Source: Sutcliffiella horikoshii (GTDB lineage: Bacteria; Bacillota; Bacilli; Bacillales; Bacillaceae_I). Taken from it: a DNA stretch of 64,000 nucleotides. Shown here piece by piece: positions 7,246-15,887 of this stretch. The position numbers and the translations under genes are program-made. The stretch's first letter is position 1. Every line of letters begins with the position of its first letter. The DNA lies in NCBI GenBank assembly GCA_001636495.1, contig KV440964.1, forward strand, positions 884,666 to 948,665. The letters are read 5' to 3'. Below the pieces are notes generated by a model. The model was not told the DNA's origin and did no database searches. It was given only the letters and a program-made list of their open reading frames with translations.

Positions 7246-7523
7246 CAATCGTTTGTTTAACCCTAAGTTTAGTGTTGATATTAAGAGGTTGAGAACAGCA
7301 TGAGTAATATCGACTATTTTTGCATGGTATATTGATATATTAATAGGTTCCTATGGTATGAGGGGAGTGGGAGTTGGCCATGTCTCCAAGCGAGCCGAGG
7401 AAAGATGAATTAGTCAATAAACTAGATGAATTATTCAATAATAGCCCAGAAGTATACAATAAAACCGTCCAAGTATTCAATAAATCACTTCAAATGATCT
7501 ATAATCCATATATTTACAAGTGA
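7246..7523 (+). repeat. Four-copy element, copy A (most complete 3' part)
   Basis: Starts with CAATCGTTTG (7246-7255); TATCGACTATT begins exactly 62 bases later at 7308, followed by TGCATGGTAT. Further downstream, CAATAAACT at 7415 and AATCCATATATTTACA at 7503 match copy D at almost the same offsets (169 and 257, against 170 and 258). This copy contains an intact 47-residue frame. Everything else in the 7054-7609 interval appears non-coding. Confidence 0.7.
7380..7523 (+). CDS. 47-residue hypothetical peptide inside element A
   Basis: An ATG frame encoding a hydrophilic peptide (MSPSEPRKDELVNKLDELFN... ending MIYNPYIYK). The ribosome binding region is weak (GGGGAGTGGGAG). The same reading, NKLDELF, can be read in copy D at about 42985 but is interrupted there, so this is either a small gene that is decaying elsewhere or a fortuitous frame in a repeated element. 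Confidence 0.3.
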   Translation: MSPSEPRKDELVNKLDELFNNSPEVYNKTVQVFNKSLQMIYNPYIYK

Positions 7524-7549
7524 AGCGTCGTCCAATACGTTGAAATGCA

Positions 7550-7584
7550 CCAAAATGGGTCGGCGTACCTGTCCCCTCAGCCCC
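7550..7584 (-). repeat. Dispersed palindromic repeat, inverted half copy
   Basis: TGGGTCGGCGTACCTGTCCCC followed by TCAGCCCC, the complementary orientation of the repeat. It lies only about ten bases before the ribosome binding site of the YafY regulator, so its insertion may have replaced the promoter region of that gene. Confidence 0.7.
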
Positions 7585-7609
7585 AAGCACACCACGGAGG
7601 TGAAACATC

Positions 7610-8563
7610 ATCCCTAAAACGGACAATACCCTTGCGATTCTTTGGATGCTTCGCACAGGAGAAAAAATTACGGCCAAACAAATAGCAGAAAAGCTAGAAA
7701 TGAATATAAGGACGGTCTATCGTTACATGGATACACTTTCTACAAGTGGTGTTCCTATCATTTCAGACACAGGACATAACGGAGGGTACACATTACTAAA
7801 TCAATTTTATGAATCCCCTCTATTTTTTGATCAGGAAGAACAAACTTCCTTACTGCATGCTGCAACATTTGCAGAGGGAGCTGGATATTATGGCGGGGAA
7901 GCGCTCACTAGGGCTGTTTCCAAGCTAAACAACTATACAAATCAAGAACAGGAAGAAAAGATAGCCAAGCAGTTTAGTAGCTTGGAAGTATTAAATCGCC
8001 TAAACTCCCACCCCCAGTCCACTCTCCAAGCCTTGGAACAAGCTATTTTGGGTGGATATTCTGTAGAAATCAAATACAAAAATAAAAGGGAAGAACCATC
8101 AAATCGGACGATAGATCCATACCGAATTATTCATTGGAACCTCAATTGGTATGTATCAGGGTTTTGTCATTTTAGAAAGGAAATTCGCAATTTTAGGGTG
8201 GATCGAATAGAAACGCTAGTACCAACGGACAACCAGTTTACACAACCAGAGGATTTTTCAACGAGTGCTGCCTTTCTAAACAATCTTTTCCCATCTATTG
8301 ATCAGGAAGAAACTGCTGTTCTCGTACTTACAGGGAGTATGCATGCACTAAAGGATATTTGCCAACATTGGTTTTTTGCGAATTACCTACAAGAAAGAAC
8401 AGATAATCAAGCAACTTTCCTTCTCGAGAAGGAAGTCTTGCACAAGTATGTTCCATCCTTACTTATCCCTTTTGGTACGTCCATCAAAGTTGTGGAACCG
8501 CAAAGTCTAAAAGAGGAAATCATAACAACCTTATCAACATTGATAAAATTTCACCAAGAATAA
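7610..8563 (+). CDS. YafY-type HTH/WYL transcriptional regulator
   Basis: An N-terminal winged helix (ITAKQIAEKLEMNIRTVYRYM) and a C-terminal WYL domain (IKYKNK..., DPYRIIHWNLNWYVSGFC, NFRVDRIE), about 317 residues. It probably regulates the DJ-1 gene downstream. Coding clearly extends upstream of the first ATG (7646): PKTDNTLAILWM matches the usual start of the family, and GGAGG (7596-7600) sits nine bases before an ATC codon at 7610 where relatives have ATG. Either ATC is used as a rare start, or the start codon has mutated and a shorter protein is made from 7646. Confidence 0.8.
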   Translation: MPKTDNTLAILWMLRTGEKITAKQIAEKLEMNIRTVYRYMDTLSTSGVPIISDTGHNGGYTLLNQFYESPLFFDQEEQTSLLHAATFAEGAGYYGGEALTRAVSKLNNYTNQEQEEKIAKQFSSLEVLNRLNSHPQSTLQALEQAILGGYSVEIKYKNKREEPSNRTIDPYRIIHWNLNWYVSGFCHFRKEIRNFRVDRIETLVPTDNQFTQPEDFSTSAAFLNNLFPSIDQEETAVLVLTGSMHALKDICQHWFFANYLQERTDNQATFLLEKEVLHKYVPSLLIPFGTSIKVVEPQSLKEEIITTLSTLIKFHQE

Positions 8564-8600
8564 AACTTCCCTGACAGCGGATGTCAGGGAAGTTTTATTA
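8562..8600 (+). terminator. Rho-independent terminator
   Basis: A perfect 15-bp stem (AAAACTTCCCTGACA, 8562-8576, with its complement at 8582-8596) and a 5-base loop, beginning inside the YafY stop codon and followed by ATTATA. It works in both orientations and separates the regulator from the DJ-1 gene. Confidence 0.8.
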
Positions 8601-8638
8601 TACTAATTTATATCAATGATGATGGGAGCGAATATAAA

Positions 8639-9268
8639 ATGGAAACAAAGAAAGCGTATCTGTATGTATGTGATACCATGTCAGACTGGGAATATGGTCA
8701 CTTAATAGCGGAACTAAACACAGGGAGATATTTTAAAAAAGACATCCCCCCTCTAAACATTGTCACAATAGGTACAACCAAAGAAACAATCACGACTATG
8801 GGTGGATTGAAAATAACGCCAGACCTTTCCCTTGATCAATGTACTTTTAATAAAGCAGACTTGCTCATCTTACCTGGAGGGTTTACCTGGGGAGAAAAAG
8901 CACAACACCCCATCCTACAAAGAATAGGGAAAGCATTAGATACAGGGACGATCGTTGCCGCAATATGTGGCGCAACAGAAGCGCTAGCCAATATGGGATA
9001 TCTCAATAACAGAAAGCATACAAGCAATAGCTTGGATTATTTGAAGATGGTATGCCCCGATTATAATGGAGAAAATTTTCACGAAAAAGAGCTCCTGGCA
9101 ACGACCAGTGATAACCTAATCACCGCATCCGGCATCGCCCCCCTTGAATTTGCAAGGGAAGTACTCCAAAAACTAGAAGTACTATCACCCAAAACACTAG
9201 AATCATGGTATCAACTTAACAAAACACAAAAACCAGAACATTTCTTTGAATTAGCGGCATCTGTTTAG
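8639..9268 (+). CDS. DJ-1/PfpI family protein (type 1 glutamine amidotransferase-like)
   Basis: A 209-residue protein with the DJ-1/PfpI fold: KADLLILPGGFTWG, then the nucleophile elbow AAICGATEALA (Cys110) and NLITASGIAPLEFA. Members act as glyoxalases, deglycases or stress-related hydrolases; the exact reaction cannot be told here. The YafY regulator directly upstream suggests local control. The stop codon is followed within ten bases by the best copy of the dispersed palindrome. Confidence 0.8.
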   Translation: METKKAYLYVCDTMSDWEYGHLIAELNTGRYFKKDIPPLNIVTIGTTKETITTMGGLKITPDLSLDQCTFNKADLLILPGGFTWGEKAQHPILQRIGKALDTGTIVAAICGATEALANMGYLNNRKHTSNSLDYLKMVCPDYNGENFHEKELLATTSDNLITASGIAPLEFAREVLQKLEVLSPKTLESWYQLNKTQKPEHFFELAASV

Positions 9269-9277
9269 GTGAATCAA

Positions 9278-9321
9278 GGGGACAGGCACGGCGACCCACA
9301 TGGGTCGCCGTGCCTGTCCCC
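9278..9321. repeat. Dispersed palindromic repeat, complete perfect copy
   Basis: The exemplar of the family: two 21-bp arms (9278-9298 and 9301-9321) that are exact reverse complements, separated by CA. It begins nine bases after the DJ-1 stop and ends ten bases before the glpF promoter. It lacks a T-run, so it is not a classic terminator, although a 21-bp hairpin would strongly structure any transcript. Confidence 0.9.
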
Positions 9322-9330
9322 TCAGCTCAC

Positions 9331-9359
9331 TTTACAAACCTACAGGGCTCGTGTACAAT
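9331..9359 (+). promoter_or_regulatory. Sigma-A promoter of glpFK
   Basis: TTTACA (9331-9336) and TACAAT (9354-9359) with a 17-base spacer. Transcription would start near 9366 and run through the leader terminator at 9397-9456 before reaching glpF. Confidence 0.75.
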
Positions 9360-9396
9360 GTAGTCAAGTTTATAAATGGGCTGATGAGTCTTTGAG

Positions 9397-9456
9397 AGAC
9401 AGCTTATGTACCAAAGTGGATATAACTCCCCTTTGGTACATGAGCTGTCTTTTTTT
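9397..9456 (+). promoter_or_regulatory. GlpP-dependent leader terminator of glpFK
   Basis: A 20-bp stem with one wobble (AGACAGCT...ACCAAAG at 9397-9416 with CTTTGGTACAT...TCT at 9431-9450), followed by a run of T residues. It lies in the untranslated leader between the promoter and glpF. In B. subtilis, GlpP with glycerol-3-phosphate prevents termination at such leaders; a glpP gene is present 2 kb downstream, so the same control is inferred. Confidence 0.8.
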
Positions 9457-9465
9457 ACTTCGAAA

Positions 9466-9479
9466 AGAAAACGTTTCCA
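9466..9479 (+). promoter_or_regulatory. Possible CcpA (cre) site
   Basis: AGAAAACGTTTCCA matches the cre consensus at most positions and lies after the leader terminator, where CcpA could act as a roadblock. Catabolite repression of glpFK by CcpA is known in Bacillus; this site is a sequence match only. Confidence 0.45.
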
Positions 9480-9520
9480 AATGTGTAAAATTTATATGTA
9501 TTTTAAAGGGAGGAATAAAA

Positions 9521-10348
9521 ATGTCTGCTTTTTTAGGTGAAGTAGTTGGTACGATGATTCTAATTATATTTGGAGGAGGAGTTGTCGCAGGGGTCGTTTT
9601 AAAAAAATCAAAAGCGGAAAACTCCGGATGGATTGTCATTACAATGGGTTGGGGGTTTGCTGTAGCATTTGGTGTCTATGCAGTGGGTGGAATCAGTGGA
9701 GCCCATCTTAATCCAGCGGTAACGCTTGGAATGGCGTACATTGGGGAATTTGCTTGGGCAAAAGTGCCAAGTTATATTGCGGCGCAGATACTGGGGGCAT
9801 TTATAGGTGCTACCATCGTTTATTTACATTATCTGCCCCACTGGAAAGAAACAAAGGATCAGGGAGCGAAATTGGCAGTATTTGCGACAGGTCCAGCTAT
9901 ACGTCACACTCCATCAAATCTAATTAGTGAAATCTTGGGTACAGCGGTTTTATTATTTGGCCTGCTTAGTATCGGTGCAAATGAATTTACAGAAGGGTTA
10001 AATCCACTAATCGTCGGTTTCTTCATTGTTGCAATTGGACTTTCACTTGGCGGCACAACGGGTTACGCTATCAACCCTGCTCGAGATTTAGGTCCCCGTA
10101 TCGCACATGCTTTGTTACCAATACCGGGGAAAGGTTCATCTGATTGGAAATATGCTTGGATTCCAGTTGTAGGTCCATTACTTGGAGGAGTTTTAGGAGC
10201 GAAGTTTTATCAGATCGTCTTTACCAATGGATCTGAGACAGGTTTATTCATTCTTGTTGGGGTGATCGCTGCTGTTGTGCTAGCAACAAAAGTGATGCCA
10301 GCAGCCACTCAGGTGGATGTAGAAGTGAAAAAGAAGGCAGCATCCTAA
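9521..10348 (+). CDS. glpF: Glycerol uptake facilitator GlpF
   Basis: A 275-residue aquaglyceroporin that lets glycerol diffuse into the cell. The two pore half-helices carry AHLNPAVTLG and AINPARDLGPR, and six membrane segments are visible. ATG 9521 follows AAAGGGAGG; a longer in-frame reading upstream covers the leader hairpin and is not real. glpK follows 37 bases later. Expression is likely controlled by GlpP antitermination and CcpA. Confidence 0.95.
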   Translation: MSAFLGEVVGTMILIIFGGGVVAGVVLKKSKAENSGWIVITMGWGFAVAFGVYAVGGISGAHLNPAVTLGMAYIGEFAWAKVPSYIAAQILGAFIGATIVYLHYLPHWKETKDQGAKLAVFATGPAIRHTPSNLISEILGTAVLLFGLLSIGANEFTEGLNPLIVGFFIVAIGLSLGGTTGYAINPARDLGPRIAHALLPIPGKGSSDWKYAWIPVVGPLLGGVLGAKFYQIVFTNGSETGLFILVGVIAAVVLATKVMPAATQVDVEVKKKAAS

Positions 10349-10373
10349 AATAATAATTTAAAAACTTATCTAG

Positions 10374-11915
<1,542 letters not shown>

Positions 11916-11928
11916 TCTTTACGAATAA

Positions 11929-11957
11929 TTGCACGGTATGTTAGACTGAAGATAAGT
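11929..11957 (+). promoter_or_regulatory. Tentative promoter of glpP
   Basis: TTGCAC (11929-11934) and ATAAGT (11952-11957) are 17 bases apart, upstream of the leader hairpin. The -10 is weak, so this is tentative; glpP could also be reached by read-through from glpK. Confidence 0.35.
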
Positions 11958-11981
11958 TAATTAAAGGTCTGAGTAGAGGAC

Positions 11982-12041
11982 GAGACCACGGCATCTTGTA
12001 AACATATTGAATGTGTTTACAAGACTGTTGTGGTCTCTTTT
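11982..12041 (+). promoter_or_regulatory. Leader hairpin/terminator before glpP
   Basis: GAGACCAC pairs with GTGGTCTC and CTTGTAAACA with TGTTTACAAG, giving a long interrupted stem (11982-12036) followed by TTTTATGTTT. It either ends the glpFK transcript or, like the glpFK leader, is an antitermination target of GlpP. The preceding CTGAGTAGAGGACGAGACC resembles the segment before the glpFK hairpin (CTGATGAGTC...GAGAGAC), favouring GlpP control and autoregulation. Confidence 0.6.
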
Positions 12042-12147
12042 ATGTTTAGCCCTGATTTCAGCAGTTAACTTCTTTAATTTCATTTATGAGTAATAGTATG
12101 GAATGAGATAGAGAATTCTATTATCAACTTAATACTGGAGGATATAT

Positions 12148-12702
12148 ATGGACTTTAATGGTCAGAAGGTTTTACCTGCAATCAAAAAGATGAAAGACTT
12201 TGAAATGGTACTTGAAAGTAACTATGAGTATATTGTCATACTTGAGATCCATATCTCACAGCTGGCTAGTGTCATGAAATATGCTGCGAATAAGCAGAAA
12301 AAAATCATTTTACATGCTGACTTAATTCAGGGCTTAAAAAGTGATAAAAACGCTGCAGAATTTTTATGCCATAACCTAAAGCCAGCAGGTCTGATTTCGA
12401 CTCGAGGAGATGTCCTTAAAACAGCCAAAAAAAATAACATTTTAGCCATTCAGCGTATCTTTCTCATTGATACAATTGCTCTGGAAACGAGTTATAAATT
12501 AGCTGCCAACGTCCAGCCAGATTATATTGAAGTATTACCAGGCGTATTGCCGCAATATATCGAAAAGGTCAGAAACGATACGAATATCGAAATCATAACA
12601 GGCGGCTTAATAGACAATGAAGACGACGTAAAACAAGCACTTGATGCAGGTGCAAAAGCAGTAACAACATCGAACACCGATTTGTGGAATTTTGTGGGTT
12701 GA
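12148..12702 (+). CDS. glpP: Glycerol uptake operon antiterminator GlpP
   Basis: An RNA-binding regulator of 184 residues that, with glycerol-3-phosphate, allows transcription past leader terminators of glp genes. The sequence has the TIM-barrel-like GlpP pattern: IVILEIHISQL, KIILHADLIQGL, GLISTRGDVL, DYIEVLPGVLPQYI and EIITGGLIDNEDDV. The start follows CTGGAGGATAT. In B. subtilis glpP precedes glpFK; here it follows them. The gene runs into fragments of the dispersed repeat immediately after its stop. Confidence 0.9.
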   Translation: MDFNGQKVLPAIKKMKDFEMVLESNYEYIVILEIHISQLASVMKYAANKQKKIILHADLIQGLKSDKNAAEFLCHNLKPAGLISTRGDVLKTAKKNNILAIQRIFLIDTIALETSYKLAANVQPDYIEVLPGVLPQYIEKVRNDTNIEIITGGLIDNEDDVKQALDAGAKAVTTSNTDLWNFVG

Positions 12703-12704
12703 GG

Positions 12705-12785
12705 GGTCGGGTACTCCGGCCCAATTGGATCGCCGTGCCTGTCTTCTTTGTGGGTCGAGGGATACAGGCACGCCGACCCGTCTTT
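12705..12785. repeat. Dispersed palindromic repeat, rearranged cluster
   Basis: Several degraded pieces in a row: GAGGGGTCGGGTACTCCGG, GGATCGCCGTGCCTGTC and GGGTCGAGG...ACAGGCACGCCGACCCG. It starts two bases after the glpP stop. It suggests repeated insertion or recombination at this spot, next to the gene remnants at 12828-13121. Confidence 0.65.
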
Positions 12786-12827
12786 ACGGTAGTGTATTAA
12801 AGACGCGCCTATCCCCACCGCCCATTA

Positions 12828-12977
12828 TCAAATCCCTGCAGCTTCAAAACGAGTGCTAGAGCCATCCCCGTCGTCATCAATGATTCCTCTTGAGGTACTT
12901 GTAAAGAATATTTCTACCAAATCGCCTGCCTGCAGTTGCAAAATACTAGAGGTGTTAACTATATTGGCAAAAACCAT
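12828..12977 (-). pseudogene. Remnant of a gene C-terminus (minus strand)
   Basis: The minus strand reads as a convincing protein end: ANIVNTSSILQLQAGDLVEI, FFTSTSRGIIDDDGDGSS, then TRFEAAGI and a stop. The pattern recalls the beta-sandwich ends of collagen-like spore surface proteins, but the family is not certain. There is no upstream domain, promoter or binding site; reading-frame sense ends at about 12977, where a plus-strand frame takes over. It is probably a fragment left by a deletion. Confidence 0.35.
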
Positions 12978-13121
12978 GGATGGAACAACGCCAGAGAGGA
13001 AAAGAAAAATTGGGATTTACTTGCTAAAGAATTAGCAAAAATTGCTGGTAAAAACGCTATAAAAGGTGGTGCTATTGGTTTAGCTGCATCTCTAGCTTGG
13101 TATGGAATTAAGTGTAAATAA
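12936..13121 (+). pseudogene. Remnant of a gene C-terminus (plus strand)
   Basis: The frame reads VNYIGKNHGWNNAREEKKNW, DLLAKELAKIAGKNAI and KGGAIGLAASLAWYGIKCK. From about residue 8 on it looks like a real protein end with a hydrophobic glycine-rich segment. There is no ribosome binding site or clear start; the TTG at 12936 lies inside the opposite-strand remnant. A genuine small secreted or membrane peptide starting later cannot be excluded. A good terminator follows directly. Confidence 0.35.
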
Positions 13122-13152
13122 AAAAGACCCCTTAAATGGGGTCCTTTTTTTT
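13121..13152. terminator. Bidirectional terminator
   Basis: AAAAAGACCCC / GGGGTCCTTTTTT with a six-base loop. A-rich on one side and T-rich on the other, it can end both the plus-strand remnant and the minus-strand gene whose stop lies at 13151. Confidence 0.8.
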
Positions 13153-13621
13153 ATTCATTGTGTATTTTTTGGTTTTTTATAAAAGAAATTTTTAAAGAGA
13201 TTATATTAAATAAGTTGAAAAATAAAAATATAAATATAGCCATTCCTGCTAGATTGAACCAACCATAATTATAATTTGGTAAATCTATTAGTATAATCCA
13301 TAAAACGAAAAATAAAACTGTGAATTTTATTGATGAAAATATGATTTTTTTACGTGTTTTTTGATAATCATTTTTTGTGAAGACGCTTGTATATTCAATG
13401 CCTGAAATTGTGTATCTTACAAGTGTATAAAGAATAGGAAACATAATAGATAAAAATAATAGTACACTATTATTAAAACTAAATAAATTTAACTTATGTA
13501 AAATTAGTAAAATAGTATGAGAAATTATTAACAAGAAAGTACTTTCCGCCATATAAGTTAAGATTTTTTCTTTTTTATATTCATCTTCAGGTAAAAAAAT
13601 AGTTAAAAATCCAGTATTCAT
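13151..13621 (-). CDS. Four-helix membrane protein paired with XRE regulator (DUF3278/DUF6773-like)
   Basis: A 156-residue protein with four hydrophobic segments (roughly residues 26-44, 51-70, 95-113 and 121-145) and a charged DEYKKEKI start and DYQKTRKKI loop. Its start abuts the stop of the XRE gene (TAAATG), so the two form an operon. Pairs of this kind, a small Cro/CI-type regulator plus a DUF3278/DUF6773-like membrane protein, occur in many Firmicutes; their function is not known. Confidence 0.65.
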   Translation of the reverse strand: MNTGFLTIFLPEDEYKKEKILTYMAESTFLLIISHTILLILHKLNLFSFNNSVLLFLSIMFPILYTLVRYTISGIEYTSVFTKNDYQKTRKKIIFSSIKFTVLFFVLWIILIDLPNYNYGWFNLAGMAIFIFLFFNLFNIISLKISFIKNQKIHNE

Positions 13622-13813
13622 TTACTCATCCTCCCAAAAAATATCGTCTAAAGTAGTACCTAAAGCTTTACATATTAATATACATATTTTTATGCTTGGA
13701 TTATATAAATCTTTTTCAATAAGTCCAATTGTTTGTCTGGTTACTTGTGTTAGATTTGCTAATTCTAATTGTGTCATTCCAATTTCTTGACGTTTTTCTC
13801 TAACTCGATTCAT
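13622..13813 (-). CDS. Cro/CI (XRE) family small regulator
   Basis: A 63-residue single-domain helix-turn-helix protein: VREKRQEIGMTQLELANLTQ, VTRQTIGLIEKDLYNPSI and LCKALGTTLDDIF-like ending. ATG 13813 is preferred, as AAAGG lies nine bases before it; the GTG at 13822 is too close to that site. It is co-transcribed with the membrane protein and probably autoregulates this two-gene unit. Confidence 0.85.
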   Translation of the reverse strand: MNRVREKRQEIGMTQLELANLTQVTRQTIGLIEKDLYNPSIKICILICKALGTTLDDIFWEDE

Positions 13814-13988
13814 TTTCCACACCCTTTATTAAAATGTAACATATAAATTGCATGCAGACAATTATTTCTATTAAAGAAGTTGGTAAATAAGGTTTTTGGC
13901 ATGTATGTATAAAGATCAGAGAAAAATGCATTTATTGGCTATTCGTCTTGATTTGTGGGTATATAACAGCTAAAAAGGAGGAGACGGT

Positions 13989-14069
13989 GTGAAGAAAATA
14001 GATGTCTTCCATATAGCTTGTAATACTGAAATCCTAATAGTCGTTAAACTTGAGGAATCTATCCAATGA
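13989..14069 (+). CDS. 26-residue leader peptide coupled to a membrane protein
   Basis: A short frame with the best ribosome binding site of the region, AAGGAGGAG (13975-13983), before GTG 13989. It reads MKKIDVFHIACNTEILIVVK and LEESIQ, then stops in an ATGA overlap with the next gene. The downstream gene has no good binding site of its own, so translation of this peptide probably delivers ribosomes to it. The peptide may have no function beyond that. Confidence 0.45.
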   Translation: MKKIDVFHIACNTEILIVVKLEESIQ

Positions 14070-14272
14070 AAAACGCATCAAAAAAAGCTCAATGGATATT
14101 AGTTATCATCACCCTTCTGAGTTATAACCTAGCTCTTGCGCTTGATATTTATTACTTGAGAATAGATAACCTTATTTTAAGGCTTTTGTATTTATCAACC
14201 TTTGCATTCGCTCCCTATTTGATAGCTAGATTTTTTGTTTTTAAAAGTGGAGCAAGATATAAGCAGAAATGA
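14066..14272 (+). CDS. Small two-helix membrane protein (FKSG-R tail)
   Basis: A 68-residue protein with two hydrophobic segments (about residues 10-26 and 37-58) and the tail FKSGARYKQK, matching the tail of the protein at 355-540 (FKSGTRHREG). No function is known. It starts by overlap with the leader frame. A whole copy of the dispersed palindrome begins six bases after its stop. Confidence 0.55.
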   Translation: MKNASKKAQWILVIITLLSYNLALALDIYYLRIDNLILRLLYLSTFAFAPYLIARFFVFKSGARYKQK

Positions 14273-14277
14273 ATCAA

Positions 14278-14325
14278 GGGACAGGCACGCCAACCCGTTT
14301 GGGTCGCCGTGCTGTCCCTTCAGCC
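14278..14325. repeat. Dispersed palindromic repeat, whole copy
   Basis: GGGACAGGCACGCCAACCC, then GTTT and GGGTCGCCGTGCTGTCCC: a palindrome with a few mismatches and one missing base. It lies between the convergent ends of the small membrane gene and the TM2 gene. Confidence 0.8.
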
Positions 14326-14329
14326 CCAT

Positions 14330-14671
14330 CTAACTCGATGATACAACGGTGGGGTTGTTCTTTATGCGTACGATGATGTCTCGCTCGGCCTGTTCATTTA
14401 CCGCTTCGATTCTGTCGCCAATTAAAAATAAATCGATTATTGCCCATATTGCAATAGGGATGAAGAGTAAAAACCAGCTGATGCACCAAACGATAAACAT
14501 TCCAAATCCATAACCGATATCACCGCTATAAAAACGATGACCCCCGATGCTGCCAAGGAAGATCCATAACAAATAGGCGATCCCTTTAGACTTCCTCTTA
14601 TTCCCCATTTCACTCTGCACCACCATCAACTCCTGCGTTGACAACCCCTGTTTCTCCAACAACAAACTCAA
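14330..14671 (-). CDS. TM2 domain membrane protein
   Basis: A 113-residue protein. After a short N-terminal helix (GLSTQELMVVQSEMGNKRKS) come two membrane segments with the TM2 signature: AYLLWIFLGSIGGHRFYSGD, then GYGFGMFIVW and a second helix, ending AIIDLFLIGDRI. Function of TM2 proteins in bacteria is not known. It stands alone, close to the palindromic repeat at its 3' end. Confidence 0.85.
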   Translation of the reverse strand: MSLLLEKQGLSTQELMVVQSEMGNKRKSKGIAYLLWIFLGSIGGHRFYSGDIGYGFGMFIVWCISWFLLFIPIAIWAIIDLFLIGDRIEAVNEQAERDIIVRIKNNPTVVSSS

Positions 14672-14950
14672 ATAAACCCCTCCTATTCTCTTAGGTAGTA
14701 TGTACTACAAAGTAACTATATGATTTAGTGATGGATTTGATGCCTCGGGGGTCGACGGGGTAGGAAGAACGACCTTACAATTGTAGAAGTAATAAGATTT
14801 TAGTTTAAGGAAGGATGAGTTAAATATTTTTAATTGCGACCTGTATTAATTCTATATAACTATAAATTTTACAAAAAATACTAGAATCTTGCCGCCTCAT
14901 ATCCTAATATTGGAGGTGTATTAACTTTTAAAAACTAACGAGGTGATTAT

Positions 14951-15805
14951 TTGTCTAACCTTCAGAAAATCGTAGTTATCGGCATTGGTGTCTTTATTTT
15001 GTCATTTATTGTCCCTTACTTTCTACCCTTTGTTCTTTTAGCAGGAGTGCTATACTTAAAAGCTAATTACGCAAAAATAAAAGGAGCAGTAGGTGAGCGG
15101 GCAGTGAACAAGGAACTTGCCAAACTCGGGCCGCTGTTCAAAGTCTATCATGATCTATATGTTCCTAATAAAGAAGGCGGAACCTCACAAGTAGATCATG
15201 TGGTCACTTCTCCAACCGGCATTTTTGTTATTGAAACGAAGCATTATGATGGATGGATTTTCGGAACGGAAAATCAACGCAATTGGACACAGGTGATTTA
15301 TAAGCGAAAAGAGAAATTCTTGAACCCAATCTGGCAAAACTATGGACATATACAGGCATTAAAAAGTTACCTTGGAGAGCAACAAAATTTTCAATCCATT
15401 ATTGCTTTTTCCAGCAGGTCTACTTTGAAATTTGAGGACGACTTCAGTTCAGCTCGGGTCATACAGATTCCACAGCTAAACCGCGTCATAAAGGAATCGT
15501 TAACCCGGCAGATAAGTGAGGCAGAGTTGCAGAAGATTAACAAAGCCTTAGAAAAGCTAACAATCAAGGATAGTAAGCAAAAGAAGATTGTACATAAAAG
15601 GCACGTAGAGGCGATTAAGAGTAAAAGGAGAGAGAAGGTAGCAATAAAGGCAGTGACCGCGGAGAAGAGCAAGGTTGTATCTCCAGCAATTGACGACCTT
15701 TGTCCCAAGTGTGGGGGGATGCTTACTGTTAAGAAAGGAAAGTATGGCTCTTTTTATGGATGCAGTGGATTTCCGGTTTGTAGGTATACGGGGAAGGTTG
15801 GTTGA
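14951..15805 (+). CDS. NERD-domain protein with C-terminal zinc finger
   Basis: A 284-residue protein. One or two N-terminal membrane segments (residues 7-37) are followed by a NERD nuclease-related domain ([38 protein letters not shown]). A lysine-rich linker leads to a topoisomerase-type zinc finger, [20 protein letters not shown] then CSGFPVCRY (Cys4). A membrane-tethered DNA-processing role is inferred. The start is TTG after GAGGTGAT. The stop is directly followed by dispersed-repeat fragments. Confidence 0.85.
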   Translation: MSNLQKIVVIGIGVFILSFIVPYFLPFVLLAGVLYLKANYAKIKGAVGERAVNKELAKLGPLFKVYHDLYVPNKEGGTSQVDHVVTSPTGIFVIETKHYDGWIFGTENQRNWTQVIYKRKEKFLNPIWQNYGHIQALKSYLGEQQNFQSIIAFSSRSTLKFEDDFSSARVIQIPQLNRVIKESLTRQISEAELQKINKALEKLTIKDSKQKKIVHKRHVEAIKSKRREKVAIKAVTAEKSKVVSPAIDDLCPKCGGMLTVKKGKYGSFYGCSGFPVCRYTGKVG

Positions 15806-15806
15806 G

Positions 15807-15885
15807 GGGACGTCGAGGGGAGAGCCAAGGGGACAGGCACGGCGACCCGTTTGGGTCGTCGTGCCTTCTGCCCTTTCCCTTCACC
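15807..15885. repeat. Dispersed palindromic repeat, whole copy plus fragments
   Basis: GAGGGGACGTCGAGGGGAG, then GGGGACAGGCACGGCGACCC, GTTT and GGGTCGTCGTGCC...CCCTTTCCC. It fills the gap between the convergent NERD and rhodopsin genes, starting next to the NERD stop. Confidence 0.8.
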
Positions 15886-15887
15886 CC

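Noticed and set aside
9278-9321. Perfect palindrome as a transcription terminator
   Set aside because: There is no T-run on either side, and closely related copies occur as half arms and inside a coding frame.
9269-9520. Long N-terminal extension of GlpF
   Set aside because: The in-frame upstream codons cover the repeat, promoter and leader terminator; a strong binding site marks ATG 9521.
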